Source of the DNA: Vagococcus humatus
GTDB lineage: Bacteria > Bacillota > Bacilli > Lactobacillales > Vagococcaceae
Length of the DNA stretch: 64,000 nucleotides
Direction: 5' to 3'
Assembly: GCF_003950325.1 (NCBI RefSeq)
Contig: NZ_PXZH01000006.1
Location: 52,283-116,282 of the forward strand
In this document: in pieces, positions 49,262 to 59,066 of the stretch
How positions within the stretch are numbered: the stretch's first letter is position 1
Layout: the number at the start of each line of letters is the position of its first letter
Translations under genes and position numbers: made by a program
Notes under the pieces: model-generated
Database searches by the model: none
Seen by the model: only the letters and a program-made list of their open reading frames with translations
Told to the model about the DNA's origin: nothing

Positions 49262-49298
49262 AAAACCCAAGGGATGATTTAATCTCTTGGGTTTTTTA
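49262..49298. terminator. Terminator between gntP and the MarR gene
   Basis: AAAACCCAAG.GAT / ATC.CTTGGGTTTT; T runs on both strands so it serves both converging genes. Confidence 0.8.
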
Positions 49299-49793
49299 CT
49301 ATTCAAAATCATTTTTGATGAGGATAATATACTCTTTTATTACTTTAAAAAAAGCATTGATTTCTTCTACAGAGCAATGTTCTAATAGTTGCTCCATAGT
49401 TTTAGCAATGTCAATTGTGTCGTAAAGTTTATGAGCTTTACTTAGCTTTAAGCCTTGTTCTGTCACAAATAAATGTTGAATTTTTGCATTATCCACTGAT
49501 TGTCGTTTTTCGATTAACTGTCTGTCTACTAGTTTGGTAATAGTTTGAGACATGGCTCCTTTTGTTTTATTCCAGTATGTTGCTAACTCACTAACCGTTG
49601 TTCCTGGATTTTCTTCAATGAAGGTGATTGTATGAGCTTCAATCATGGAGACTACATCTCCAGTTCCGTAATCGTGTTTAGAAATAATATAGTTATAATA
49701 TAACATTACAAATTGATATATATTATTGTGTCGATCATTTAAAAGTTTAAATTGATCGTCAATTGATGGGACTTTCTTTTTTTCTTCTGACAT
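49299..49793 (-). CDS. MarR-family transcriptional regulator
   Basis: The 164-residue winged-helix dimer protein reads TITFIEENPGTTVSELATYWNKTKGAMSQTITKLVDRQLIEKRQSVDNAKIQ, the MarR helix-turn-helix and wing. I prefer ATG 49793 because AGGATGG is then five bases upstream; the ATG nine bases earlier has none. It is transcribed away from the ridA operon, and two matching palindromes in between are the likely operators. The ligand is not known; it may respond to a sulfur amino acid or a reactive metabolite. Confidence 0.85.
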   Translation of the reverse strand: MSEEKKKVPSIDDQFKLLNDRHNNIYQFVMLYYNYIISKHDYGTGDVVSMIEAHTITFIEENPGTTVSELATYWNKTKGAMSQTITKLVDRQLIEKRQSVDNAKIQHLFVTEQGLKLSKAHKLYDTIDIAKTMEQLLEHCSVEEINAFFKVIKEYIILIKNDFE

Positions 49794-49882
49794 GGAATCC
49801 ATCCTTATAAAATAATTTAATTCTCTTTATTATGTCATAAATAGATTAAATATACAAATTCGGAAAACCCTTATTAATTAGT

Positions 49883-49909
49883 AAAATAGTTTAGGTGCTA
49901 AACTATTTT
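49883..49909. promoter_or_regulatory. Operator 1, perfect palindrome
   Basis: AAAATAGTTTAG (49883-49894), GTG, and its exact reverse complement (49898-49909). It lies between the MarR gene and the ridA promoter, upstream of the -35. Perfect 12-base arms, typical of a MarR dimer site. Confidence 0.75.
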
Positions 49910-49920
49910 GTGATAAGCTA

Positions 49921-49949
49921 TTGACTTAATAAAGGTTTTTGATTAATAT
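49921..49949 (+). promoter_or_regulatory. Promoter of ridA operon
   Basis: TTGACT (49921-49926), 17 bases, TATAT-like TAATAT (49944-49949). Flanked by the two palindromes on either side, so regulator binding would either block or bend it. Confidence 0.65.
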
Positions 49950-49956
49950 TTAGATA

Positions 49957-49979
49957 AATAGTTAAGGGCCTAAACTATT
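49957..49979. promoter_or_regulatory. Operator 2, near-perfect palindrome
   Basis: AATAGTTAAG, GGC, CTAAACTATT: the same palindrome as operator 1 with one base changed. It lies just after the expected start point. The two centres are 72 bases apart, about seven helical turns. Confidence 0.7.
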
Positions 49980-50006
49980 ATGCTAAGTGTTAAGGAGATT
50001 ATAAAA

Positions 50007-50387
50007 ATGTTACAACGAATTAAAAGTTCAAAAGTACCAGGTGCGATTGGCAGTTATTCTCAAGCTACATTAATCGATTCATTTATTTTTACTTCAGGGC
50101 AATTACCCTTAGATACGGAAATAGGTGATATTCGCCAACAAACTAAACAAAGTTTACAAAATATTGAGAATATTTTAAAAGATAATGGAAGCGATTTAGA
50201 TCACGTGATTAAAACCACTGTTTATCTGAAACAGATTGAAGATTTTAGTCAAATGAATGAGGTTTATAGTAGTTTCTTTAAAGAAGGAGATTACCCTGCT
50301 CGTACAGCTTTTCAAGTAGGAAATTTACCCAAAAACGCACTAGTTGAAATCGAAGCAATTGCAATTTTAAAGGAAGAGGTTGAATAA
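50007..50387 (+). CDS. ridA: RidA-family enamine/imine deaminase
   Basis: The 126-residue RidA/YjgF protein hydrolyses 2-aminoacrylate and related reactive enamines, protecting PLP enzymes. Signature IGSYSQA, SGQLPLD and YPARTAFQVGNLPKNALVEIEAIA with the conserved Arg are present. ATG 50007 is favoured because TTAAGGAG lies at good spacing; the ATG at 49980 is not preceded by a ribosome binding site. It is followed by a PLP lyase whose reaction makes exactly such enamines. Confidence 0.93.
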   Translation: MLQRIKSSKVPGAIGSYSQATLIDSFIFTSGQLPLDTEIGDIRQQTKQSLQNIENILKDNGSDLDHVIKTTVYLKQIEDFSQMNEVYSSFFKEGDYPARTAFQVGNLPKNALVEIEAIAILKEEVE

Positions 50388-50389
50388 AC

Positions 50390-51580
50390 ATGGAAATGAC
50401 AGAATTTATTAATCAATACGGAGTGGAAAGAAAACAAACTAACTCATTAAAATGGGATGCACTAGATGTGAGATACGGAGATCCTGATTTAATTGCTATG
50501 TGGGTAGCAGATATGGAATTCAAAGTACCAGAAGCTGTTCAAGAAGCACTACATCAACGTGTAGAACATGGGGTATTTGGCTACTCTTATACACCAGATT
50601 CTTACTATGAAGCATTTTTCGCATGGCAAAAGAAACGTCATAATATTGATTTAGAAAAAGAATGGGTTCGTTTTTCACCAGGAGTTGTTAGCGCTTTATA
50701 CTGGTTTGTTAATATTTTTACAAAAGAAAATGATAGCGTAATGATTCAATCTCCTGTTTACTATCCTTTCCACAATGCTGTTTTAGATAATAATCGTCGG
50801 TTAGTTCGCTCTGAGTTAGTTAATACGAATGGTCATTACACTATGGATTTAGCTGATTTTGAGAAAAAAGTAGTAGAAGAAAAAGTTAAATTATTCATTT
50901 TATGTTCTCCTCATAACCCAGCCGGTCGAGTATGGTCAGAAGAAGAGTTGATAAAAGTATTAGATATTTGTCAGAAGCATGATGTGTTAGTTGTATCTGA
51001 TGAAATTCATCAAGACATTATCTTAGGGGACAATGAGTTTGTTTCTAGTTTAAATGTAGGAAATGGCAAATATCAAGATAATTTAATTGTTTGTACAGCT
51101 CCGTCTAAAACATTTAATTTAGCATGTCTATTGAACTCTCATATTATTATTCCCAATGAAGACATTCGGAACGCTTTTGATCTAGGATCTAAAAAAATTA
51201 ATCAATGTGAAACAAGTATTATGGGGCAAATTGCTACAGAAGCTGCTTATCGTCACGGAGAAGAATGGTTAGATAGTTTGCTAGAAGTTATCGAACATAA
51301 TTTTAATTACTTGAAAAAAGAATTGAATGAACACGCTCCTAAAGCAGTAGTGACTCAATTAGAAGGAACTTACCTAGCATGGGTGGATCTAAGAAATTAT
51401 GTGGAACCAAAAGAGATTAAAGGATTTATTCAAGATAAATGTCGTTTAGCTATTGATTTTGGTGAGTGGTTTAGTGATGAATGTCAAGGATTTGTTCGCT
51501 TAAATATGGCTACTAATCCTAAATTTGTAGAAAAAGGTGTCCAAAATATGATTGCTGAATTACAAAAGATTGATGGGTGA
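50390..51580 (+). CDS. patB: PatB/MalY-type PLP C-S lyase
   Basis: The 396-residue fold-type I PLP enzyme (MalY/PatB class) has the PLP Lys in APSKTFNLACLLNSH, Asp in VSDEIHQDI, and the N-terminal KWDALDVRYGDPDLIAMWVADMEF signature. These enzymes split cystathionine or cysteine conjugates to a thiol, pyruvate and ammonia via aminoacrylate. The next gene overlaps it. In this operon the natural substrate is probably taken up by the symporter. Confidence 0.9.
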   Translation: MEMTEFINQYGVERKQTNSLKWDALDVRYGDPDLIAMWVADMEFKVPEAVQEALHQRVEHGVFGYSYTPDSYYEAFFAWQKKRHNIDLEKEWVRFSPGVVSALYWFVNIFTKENDSVMIQSPVYYPFHNAVLDNNRRLVRSELVNTNGHYTMDLADFEKKVVEEKVKLFILCSPHNPAGRVWSEEELIKVLDICQKHDVLVVSDEIHQDIILGDNEFVSSLNVGNGKYQDNLIVCTAPSKTFNLACLLNSHIIIPNEDIRNAFDLGSKKINQCETSIMGQIATEAAYRHGEEWLDSLLEVIEHNFNYLKKELNEHAPKAVVTQLEGTYLAWVDLRNYVEPKEIKGFIQDKCRLAIDFGEWFSDECQGFVRLNMATNPKFVEKGVQNMIAELQKIDG

Positions 51581-51585
51581 TTAGA

Positions 51586-52860
51586 ATGAGTATTTTGAAA
51601 AATTATAAATCATCATTTATTTTACTATTTGGAATTATTATGGGTTCTATTATTGGCGCGGTAATGGGACCTAAAGCCAGTATGTTAACTCCAATAGCTG
51701 AATTGTTTTTAAACTTATTGTACTGCTGTATTGTTCCTATGATTTTTACGTCTTTAGTGTCAGCTATTGCTAACATGAAAAGTACCAAACAGTTAGGCAA
51801 AATTTTAGGAACGATGTTGTTCCTGTTTATAGTTACAGGTATTATTGCAGCTGTTTATATGATTGTGGTTTGTGTAATCTTAGATCCTTCTAAGGGAGCA
51901 AATATTCAACTAAATCAAACCATTGAAAGTGGTAAAGCAAATACTAACTTTGTTTCTATGTTGACAGTCAATGATTTTAACTTACTTTGGAGTCGACAAA
52001 ATTTAATGGCATTAATTATTTTTACCATTATTTTTGGAATAGCTACGTCTTCTTTAGGAGAAAAAGCTTCTTCAGTTATTCAATTTTTTGATCAACTATC
52101 TAAAGTGATTATGAAGATTGTGGGTTATGTTATGTATCTTGCTCCAATTGGTTTAGGTGCTTTTTTTGCCACACTTGTAGGAGAACAAGGAGCTCAAATT
52201 GTTGGGCCTTTATCACGCTCTTTAGTTATTTTTATCGGAGCGTCACTTGTTTATTATTTAATTTCTAATACAGTGCTAGCCTTTTTATCAGCAGGACATG
52301 ATGGAGTGAAGGTATTTTGGAAACATATTATGCCACCAACTTTAACTTCTTTAGGGACTTGCTCAAGTGCCGCAGCAATTCCAACCAATTTAATCGCTGG
52401 GCAAGAAATTGGTCTGTCTGATGAGATTAATAATATCGCGGTGCCAATGGGAGCTAACTTGCATAAAGATGGAGCAGTCTTGATTCAAATTTTAAAAATT
52501 GTTTTTATGTGTAAAATATTTGATGTAAATATTTTAGAACCAAAAAATTTCATCACAGCTGTTATGGTTTCAGTGTTAGCATCTTGTGTCATGGGAGCTA
52601 TTCCAGCTGGTGGTTATACAGGAGAAATCTTCATTGTATCAGCTTTCGGTTTTCCAGAAGTATCGATTCCTTTAATGGTATTAATTGGTACAATAACAGA
52701 TGCACCTGCTACAGCAATTAATACGACTGGCGATGTAGGGGTAGCTATGTTGATTGAGAGAATGATTAATGGAAAAGATTGGATGAAAAAAAATAAACAA
52801 GCTAAAGAACAATTAAAACAAGAAGAACAGTTAACAGGAAAACAAGCTATTTTATCATAA
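51586..52860 (+). CDS. DAACS-family amino acid/dicarboxylate symporter
   Basis: The 424-residue membrane transporter (sodium/proton-coupled, TcyP/GltP class) has the serine-rich reentrant loop GTCSSAAAIPTN and the second hairpin MGANLHKDGAVL, near the family's NMDGT region. The substrate is an acidic amino acid, cystine or a related sulfur compound. The association with a C-S lyase suggests cystine or a thioether; not proven. ATG 51586 follows GGTGAT. A terminator follows. Confidence 0.85.
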   Translation: MSILKNYKSSFILLFGIIMGSIIGAVMGPKASMLTPIAELFLNLLYCCIVPMIFTSLVSAIANMKSTKQLGKILGTMLFLFIVTGIIAAVYMIVVCVILDPSKGANIQLNQTIESGKANTNFVSMLTVNDFNLLWSRQNLMALIIFTIIFGIATSSLGEKASSVIQFFDQLSKVIMKIVGYVMYLAPIGLGAFFATLVGEQGAQIVGPLSRSLVIFIGASLVYYLISNTVLAFLSAGHDGVKVFWKHIMPPTLTSLGTCSSAAAIPTNLIAGQEIGLSDEINNIAVPMGANLHKDGAVLIQILKIVFMCKIFDVNILEPKNFITAVMVSVLASCVMGAIPAGGYTGEIFIVSAFGFPEVSIPLMVLIGTITDAPATAINTTGDVGVAMLIERMINGKDWMKKNKQAKEQLKQEEQLTGKQAILS

Positions 52861-52870
52861 AATGAACTAT

Positions 52871-52920
52871 ATGCCTTTTGTCAGTTAGTAACTAAACTAA
52901 TAGACAAAAGGCATTAATTT
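52871..52920 (+). terminator. Terminator of ridA operon
   Basis: ATGCCTTTTGTC (52871-52882) / GACAAAAGGCAT (52903-52914) with a 20-base loop, then T-rich. Confidence 0.8.
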
Positions 52921-52993
52921 TTTCTCTAGCTTATTGAGGATAAAACATTTAAACTAATAATTATTAAAGACTTATACTTATTTGGAGGGAAGT

Positions 52994-53509
52994 ATGACAA
53001 CTTATTTGATTTTATATACCACTGTAGATGGTCAAACGAAAAAAATCGCTCAATTTTTGGCAGAAAAATTAGCGGGAAAGGTAACGTGTCAACCATTAGA
53101 AGAAGATATTGAGTTACAGTCCTTTGACAAAATTATTATTGGGTCTTCTATTCGTTATGGTCATTTTCCAAAAAAATTATATCGATTTGTTAAAAAGCAC
53201 CAATCTATTTTAGAAGAAAAACAAGCTGATTTTTTTGGCGTAAACTTAATTGCTCGTTCTCCTGAAAAACAAAAGGTTGAAAATAATGTTTATGTACGTA
53301 AATTTTTAGAAAAAGTGACATGGCAACCAAAAAATGTTTATATTTTTGCAGGAGCATTACTTTATACCAAGTACCGATTTTTTGACCGAAAAATGATTCA
53401 ATTTATTATGAAGTTAACTGAGGGGCCAACTGACCCACAAGTGGATTCTGAATTTACTGATTGGAAACAAGTGACAAGTTATGCCAATCAATTAAATCAT
53501 GAGAAATAA
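52994..53509 (+). CDS. hemG: HemG-like protoporphyrinogen oxidase, flavodoxin fold
   Basis: The 171-residue FMN-binding protein aligns closely with E. coli HemG by recalled sequence: ILYTTVDGQTKKIA, IIIGSSIRYGHFPKKLYRFVKKH, NLIARSPEKQKVENNVYVRKFL, GALLYTKYRFFDRKMIQ and EFTDWKQVTSYANQL. HemG oxidises protoporphyrinogen IX using menaquinone. The organisms suggested by the window are not known to make heme, so the gene is unexpected and may serve another flavodoxin-like redox role. No heme gene is nearby. ATG 52994 follows GGAGGGAAGT. Confidence 0.85.
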   Translation: MTTYLILYTTVDGQTKKIAQFLAEKLAGKVTCQPLEEDIELQSFDKIIIGSSIRYGHFPKKLYRFVKKHQSILEEKQADFFGVNLIARSPEKQKVENNVYVRKFLEKVTWQPKNVYIFAGALLYTKYRFFDRKMIQFIMKLTEGPTDPQVDSEFTDWKQVTSYANQLNHEK

Positions 53510-53543
53510 GTCGACAGATATATTAGGTTGATAAAATAGTTAG

Positions 53544-53590
53544 AAAATGAGTAAAAGTGTAAAATTAATAGACACTTTTACTCATTTTTT
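53544..53590 (+). terminator. Terminator of hemG
   Basis: AAAATGAGTAAAAGTGT / ACACTTTTACTCATTTT, 11-base loop, T run. Confidence 0.85.
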
Positions 53591-53986
53591 TAAGTAAAAA
53601 GAGGAGGTTGAATAGGGGATAAGATATTATATAATATTAGTTATTTATTTGTGAAATAGTTATCTTATAAAAATAATTATGTAAAATAAGTTTAATTTTA
53701 AGTGAATACATCTCATATAAATGTCAATTATATCTTTTTTACAAGGGATTAGTTATATTTATAATGTTATTTTTGAGTGTTATAAGTGCAAAAATATAAA
53801 TAATATGATAAATTTTAACTAAGAGTAAACGCTTTATAGACATGTCTTGTACTCTTTTGTTGAAAAAATCCATATTTTTTGTTATGGAAATATAGTTTTT
53901 TTATTGTTTTTTAATTTATTTTAATTATTTTTTCGAAAAAGAAACATATTTAGCTTAAAAAAATGAATAAAATTCACAAAAAAGAC
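53591..53986. other. AT-rich gene-free stretch before WxL operon
   Basis: No supported gene; many A/T tracts. It leads into two small inverted repeats at 53987-54034. Confidence 0.5.
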
Positions 53987-54034
53987 TTATCTAAAGATAA
54001 ATCACCAATATTTAGTGTATCTAAATGTTAGATA
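53987..54034. promoter_or_regulatory. Paired TATCT/AGATA inverted repeats upstream of WxL operon
   Basis: TTATCT-aa-AGATAA (53987-54000) and TATCTAA-atg-TTAGATA (54018-54034). Both are perfect and share the same TATCT/AGATA half site. Their centres are about 32 bases apart, roughly three helical turns, and the second ends 28 bases before the first gene. Looks like a double operator. Confidence 0.45.
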
Positions 54035-54061
54035 GGTGTTTGAAAAGAGGTGATTCATAGT

Positions 54062-54385
54062 ATGAAAAATTGGTGGATTAGATGGATAATTCTTTTTACT
54101 TTAGTCAATGTGACTACCTCAATTGTTCAAGCTGTTGACAGTAACGTTCAAAGTGATGCAACTGTTTCTTTTTTTGGAGAGTATTCAGAGGATCCTCTAG
54201 AACCATCGCCATTAAAACCTGAATCGCCTAAACCGTCGCCTACACCTAAACCATCCCCTGTTTTTCCGCAATTGAGTGAAACACCATTTACCATTTGGCC
54301 ACTAACGATTGGAGGTATCTGTCTCATTTTAGCTAATTTGTTGCTTATTTATCAACTATTTGGAGGGGAGGGGCATGTATACTAA
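54062..54385 (+). CDS. Small Pro-rich membrane protein of WxL operon
   Basis: The 107-residue protein has an N-terminal signal sequence (about 1-30, ending IVQAVDS), a Pro/Lys/Glu-rich middle (about 49-70; PLEPSPLKPESPKPSPTPKPSP) and a C-terminal membrane helix (about 77-98). This position in a WxL locus is normally taken by a small LPxTG-anchored protein, but here the motif region reads VFPQLSETP, without an LPxTG. Anchoring by a sortase is thus doubtful; it may be a bitopic membrane protein. ATG 54062 follows AGAGGTGA. Its end overlaps the next gene. Confidence 0.65.
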   Translation: MKNWWIRWIILFTLVNVTTSIVQAVDSNVQSDATVSFFGEYSEDPLEPSPLKPESPKPSPTPKPSPVFPQLSETPFTIWPLTIGGICLILANLLLIYQLFGGEGHVY

Positions 54386-55151
54386 GGGATTAAAAGGTAT
54401 TTTTATAATGATACTAATGTTTGGTTTAGTAATTCCTACTTCATTAGTGTTAGGTGAAACAAATGAAAAAAAGGCTACTTCTTATGGCAGTATTTATTTT
54501 GAAGTAGATGATTCCCCTACTGACCCACTTGATCCTACTGATCCTTCTCAGCCTGTTGAACCGGAAAAACCTGGTCAAAAAGGACCTTTAAGTTTAGATT
54601 TTGTGTCTTCATTAGATTTTGGTACGCAAGAAATTTCAAAAGAAGATCGTGTGTATTATGCCACAACACAGCAAATCAAACAACAAAACACGGGAGTAGT
54701 TAAGCAAGTTCCCCACTATGTTCAAGTAACGGATAAACGAGGACAGGACGATGGATGGATTGTACAAGTTAGACAAAATGGTCCTCTTAAAGCAGCGACA
54801 AGTAAATATCCTGTTTTAACAGGGGCAATTATTACCTGGAATTCACCTAAAAGTGTATCAGTATTTAAAACAGAGGAGAATGATGTTGAGGTGTTTCCAA
54901 TTGAGTTAAATGAAAATGGAGTAGCTTCAACTGTTATGAACGCTAAAGCTTACCATAGTTTTGGAACATGGTTATCAGTATACGGAGAGGAAACTAGTCT
55001 TACCAGTGTAGTAGAAAAAACGCCGCAAGGGAACCGAATGAGAAAAATCAATCCGGCTGTCTCGCTTTTTGTCCCAGGAAAAACACCCAAAGATGCGGCT
55101 AAATATTATACGTCTCTAACTTGGGAACTATCGAGTGTCCCAGTAGAATAA
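54375..55151 (+). CDS. WxL-domain surface protein
   Basis: The 258-residue secreted protein has a signal peptide (1-28), a Pro/Asp linker (about 42-66; DPLDPTDPSQPVEPEKPG), and a C-terminal WxL domain (GPLSLDFVSSLDFG..., GWIVQV, and the terminal YYTSLTWELSSVP). WxL domains hold proteins non-covalently on the wall by binding peptidoglycan. ATG 54375 lies behind GGAGGGGAGGGG. It overlaps the preceding gene and is followed by a second WxL gene. Confidence 0.88.
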   Translation: MYTKGLKGIFIMILMFGLVIPTSLVLGETNEKKATSYGSIYFEVDDSPTDPLDPTDPSQPVEPEKPGQKGPLSLDFVSSLDFGTQEISKEDRVYYATTQQIKQQNTGVVKQVPHYVQVTDKRGQDDGWIVQVRQNGPLKAATSKYPVLTGAIITWNSPKSVSVFKTEENDVEVFPIELNENGVASTVMNAKAYHSFGTWLSVYGEETSLTSVVEKTPQGNRMRKINPAVSLFVPGKTPKDAAKYYTSLTWELSSVPVE

Positions 55152-55176
55152 AAAAAGAAAAAGGGAGGCATTACCC

Positions 55177-56301
55177 ATGAAAACGAAAAAATATAGAGGG
55201 ATATTGTTACTCAGCGTGTTAGCTTTAGGCATGCTAGGACAGGCTACTTTATCTTTTGCAGAAGAAGAAAATAGTGTGAATTCTAAAGGGGATATCTACT
55301 TTTATGAAGATACTAGACCAGAGTTACCAGTAGATCCAGAAGACCCAGATAAACCAGTAGCCCCAGAAGAACCAACAGATAGTACTGAAGGGCCTTTAAG
55401 TATTGATTATGTTCCTAATTTTCATTTTGGTAGCCGAAGAATTGCTGTTAGTGGGATGACTTATGGAGCAAAATACAACCGGATGAAACCAGTTAAAATT
55501 TATGAAAAAAATGAGGCAGGCGAATTTGTACCAGCGACAAGATTTAACCGGGAAAGTTTGAAAGAGGGCGAAGAGTTAGAGAAACTGAGTGAGGTTACAG
55601 AAAATAGAGATCAACTTTATTACAAGGTAAAGGTATATGAAGATGATAAGCTTAAGGAAGAAAGTTACTTACCAATCACTCATATTTTAAAAGAGGGAGA
55701 GAAGTTAGAATATGATGATAATCTTGAGTTAGTGAGACACTATGTTCAAGTAAGTGATAAACGAGGGTCTAGTGGTAAGTGGGAGTTAAAAGTTAAACAA
55801 GATAGCCAATTTACTGGTAATAGAGTAAAAGATGAAGAAACAAATGAAATGTACAAGTTAGATGGGGCTGTACTGAGACTTGCAGCAGCAGAGGATGGAG
55901 CAATTGTAGGAAATAGTCAAAATGGGGGAGTTAAGCCTGAAGATATATTAGGCGTTAATATGCAAGAGATTAATATAGAGCCAGGAGAGGCTCAAGTTGT
56001 TATGAAATATGGCGCCGAATCTTCTACTGGTGGTATTGGTACTTGGGTTTATCGTTTTGGTAAAGCTCCTTATGATAAAAAAGCAGAGTGGGAGCAAAAA
56101 TATAATGGTTCTTATAAAGACGCTGTAAAGAAAGATTTAGGAGTAGAAGCACCAGGTGTAACAAATCAATTACAAATTTTACCTCGTTGGTATCCAGATA
56201 ACAAAGAAGGAGTAACTTTAGAGGTGCCAGCAGGTGCCAATCCACAAAAAGATACTTTGTATGAAACTAAGTTAACATGGACATTAGCAACGGCTGAATA
56301 A
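55177..56301 (+). CDS. WxL-domain surface protein, larger
   Basis: The 374-residue secreted protein has a signal peptide (1-29), an acidic Pro-rich linker (about 48-70) and a WxL domain whose landmark segments are GPLSIDYVPNFHFG, KWELKV, GGIGTWVYRFG, and the terminal KLTWTLATAE. An extra segment (about 95-195) between the landmarks makes it longer than the preceding WxL protein. It begins behind AAGGGAGG. The two WxL proteins and the DUF916 protein probably assemble on the cell surface. Confidence 0.88.
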   Translation: MKTKKYRGILLLSVLALGMLGQATLSFAEEENSVNSKGDIYFYEDTRPELPVDPEDPDKPVAPEEPTDSTEGPLSIDYVPNFHFGSRRIAVSGMTYGAKYNRMKPVKIYEKNEAGEFVPATRFNRESLKEGEELEKLSEVTENRDQLYYKVKVYEDDKLKEESYLPITHILKEGEKLEYDDNLELVRHYVQVSDKRGSSGKWELKVKQDSQFTGNRVKDEETNEMYKLDGAVLRLAAAEDGAIVGNSQNGGVKPEDILGVNMQEINIEPGEAQVVMKYGAESSTGGIGTWVYRFGKAPYDKKAEWEQKYNGSYKDAVKKDLGVEAPGVTNQLQILPRWYPDNKEGVTLEVPAGANPQKDTLYETKLTWTLATAE

Positions 56302-56306
56302 AACAC

Positions 56307-56352
56307 TTTTTCTAGAATAGAGTGGTTTTAAAGATGCTCTATTCTAGAAAAA
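56307..56352. repeat. Long intra-operon hairpin
   Basis: TTTTTCTAGAATAGAG and CTCTATTCTAGAAAAA, 16-base perfect arms with a 14-base loop, between the WxL gene and the DUF916 gene. No T run follows on the plus strand. It could be an RNA processing or stabilising element, or a weak terminator that sets the ratio of WxL to DUF916 proteins. Confidence 0.55.
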
Positions 56353-56383
56353 TAGATGACAATATAATTACGGAGAAATGGCT

Positions 56384-57475
56384 ATGAAAAAAATTCAATC
56401 AATATTTATTATCTTATGTTGTATATGTTTTTTTCCAGTAATTAGTTCAGCAAAATCATTAGATTTTTATGTTGAACCTAAATTACCAGATAATCAATAT
56501 CGTCAAAATGTTGGGTTTTATGATTTAATTGTGAAACCTAGTCAAAAACAAACATTAGAATTAAAACTAGTGAATGGTTCTGATAAAGAAGTTCGAATTA
56601 AACCGTTACTGAAGCAAGCTCGTACTAATTTAAATGGAGTGGTTGAATACGGAAAAACAAAGGATAAACTGGATAAAGAAGTCCCCTATAAGATTGAAGA
56701 CGTTGTAGTTCCAGTTGAAAAAGAAATAGTCCTTCCTAAACAAGGGGAAAAAGTATTGCACTTACAAATAAACATGCCTAAACAGGCATATAAAGGATTA
56801 CTAGCAGGAGGGATTACACTTAAAAATGAATTAGATAAAGGTGAAAAGGATGCTGAAGCGAAAGATTCTGCTGTGAGTATTACGAATCAATTTGCTTATG
56901 TTATTGGAATCGTAATAAGAGAAAGTGAAGAAGAACTTCCTTCTAAGCTAACTATGGGGGATGTTAAAGCTGGCCAAGTCAATCATCGTAATGTGATTAA
57001 CGCTACTTTGTATAATAAGAAAGCTAAGTTTATGAATGAAGTAGAAGTAGATGCACAGGTCTTTAAAAAAAATAATCAGGACAAGCCAGTTTATCATTCT
57101 GTTAGTCGTAATATGAAAATGGCACCTAATTCTTATTTTAAATATCCAGTCAAATTAAATGGACAAGAAATGAAGCCAGGGAAATATATGATGGATTTGA
57201 CTGTTAAATCAAAAAATAATGAAAAATGGCATTTCACGAAAGAGTTTAAAATTGATAGGAAAATGGCCAAAAAATATAATGAGTTAGATGTGTTAGTTGA
57301 AAAAGATAATACACGATTATACATGCTTATTGGCTTTGGAGTAGTGCTAACATTATTGTTAATCGGAATGTATCTTGTTCAAAGAAAAAATAAAAAAGAA
57401 AAAGCTATGCTAAGAAATGAAATTAAGTTAGCTGATCAAACTAAAGGGAAAAAGAGAAAACGACGCAGGAAATAA
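56384..57475 (+). CDS. DUF916/DUF3324 surface protein of WxL locus
   Basis: The 363-residue protein has a signal peptide (1-23, ending ISSAKS), a DUF916 domain (about 25-150) that resembles an Ig fold, a DUF3324 domain (about 155-300), and a C-terminal membrane helix (about 308-328) with a strongly basic cytoplasmic tail (RKNKKEKAMLRNE..., KGKKRKRRRK). In WxL systems it binds WxL proteins and peptidoglycan. I chose ATG 56384, eight bases after GGAG. It ends the operon. Confidence 0.88.
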   Translation: MKKIQSIFIILCCICFFPVISSAKSLDFYVEPKLPDNQYRQNVGFYDLIVKPSQKQTLELKLVNGSDKEVRIKPLLKQARTNLNGVVEYGKTKDKLDKEVPYKIEDVVVPVEKEIVLPKQGEKVLHLQINMPKQAYKGLLAGGITLKNELDKGEKDAEAKDSAVSITNQFAYVIGIVIRESEEELPSKLTMGDVKAGQVNHRNVINATLYNKKAKFMNEVEVDAQVFKKNNQDKPVYHSVSRNMKMAPNSYFKYPVKLNGQEMKPGKYMMDLTVKSKNNEKWHFTKEFKIDRKMAKKYNELDVLVEKDNTRLYMLIGFGVVLTLLLIGMYLVQRKNKKEKAMLRNEIKLADQTKGKKRKRRRK

Positions 57476-57484
57476 AATAATGCG

Positions 57485-57620
57485 TTTACATTTATGAATA
57501 TATGTGATAGTCTGTAAATGAAATCAATCTTATATAAGTGGATTGTTACTATTCAATTAGGCAAAAACCGCATGCAAGAAACTAGTTAATGCTAGTTTGT
57601 TGTTTGCGGTTTTTCTTTTT
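57485..57620 (+). promoter_or_regulatory. Promoter, RAT and terminator 1 (LicT site)
   Basis: Promoter TTTACA (57485-57490), 17 bases, TAGTCT (57508-57513). The ribonucleic antiterminator begins GGATTGTTACTATTC at 57540 and ends AAAAACC at 57569. Its last bases form the left arm of the terminator AAAAACCGCA (57563-57572) / TGCGGTTTTT (57605-57614). Protein-stabilised RAT therefore excludes the terminator. This is the BglG/LicT mechanism, controlling the GH1 gene that follows. Confidence 0.85.
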
Positions 57621-57626
57621 TATTAA

Positions 57627-59066
<1,440 letters not shown>

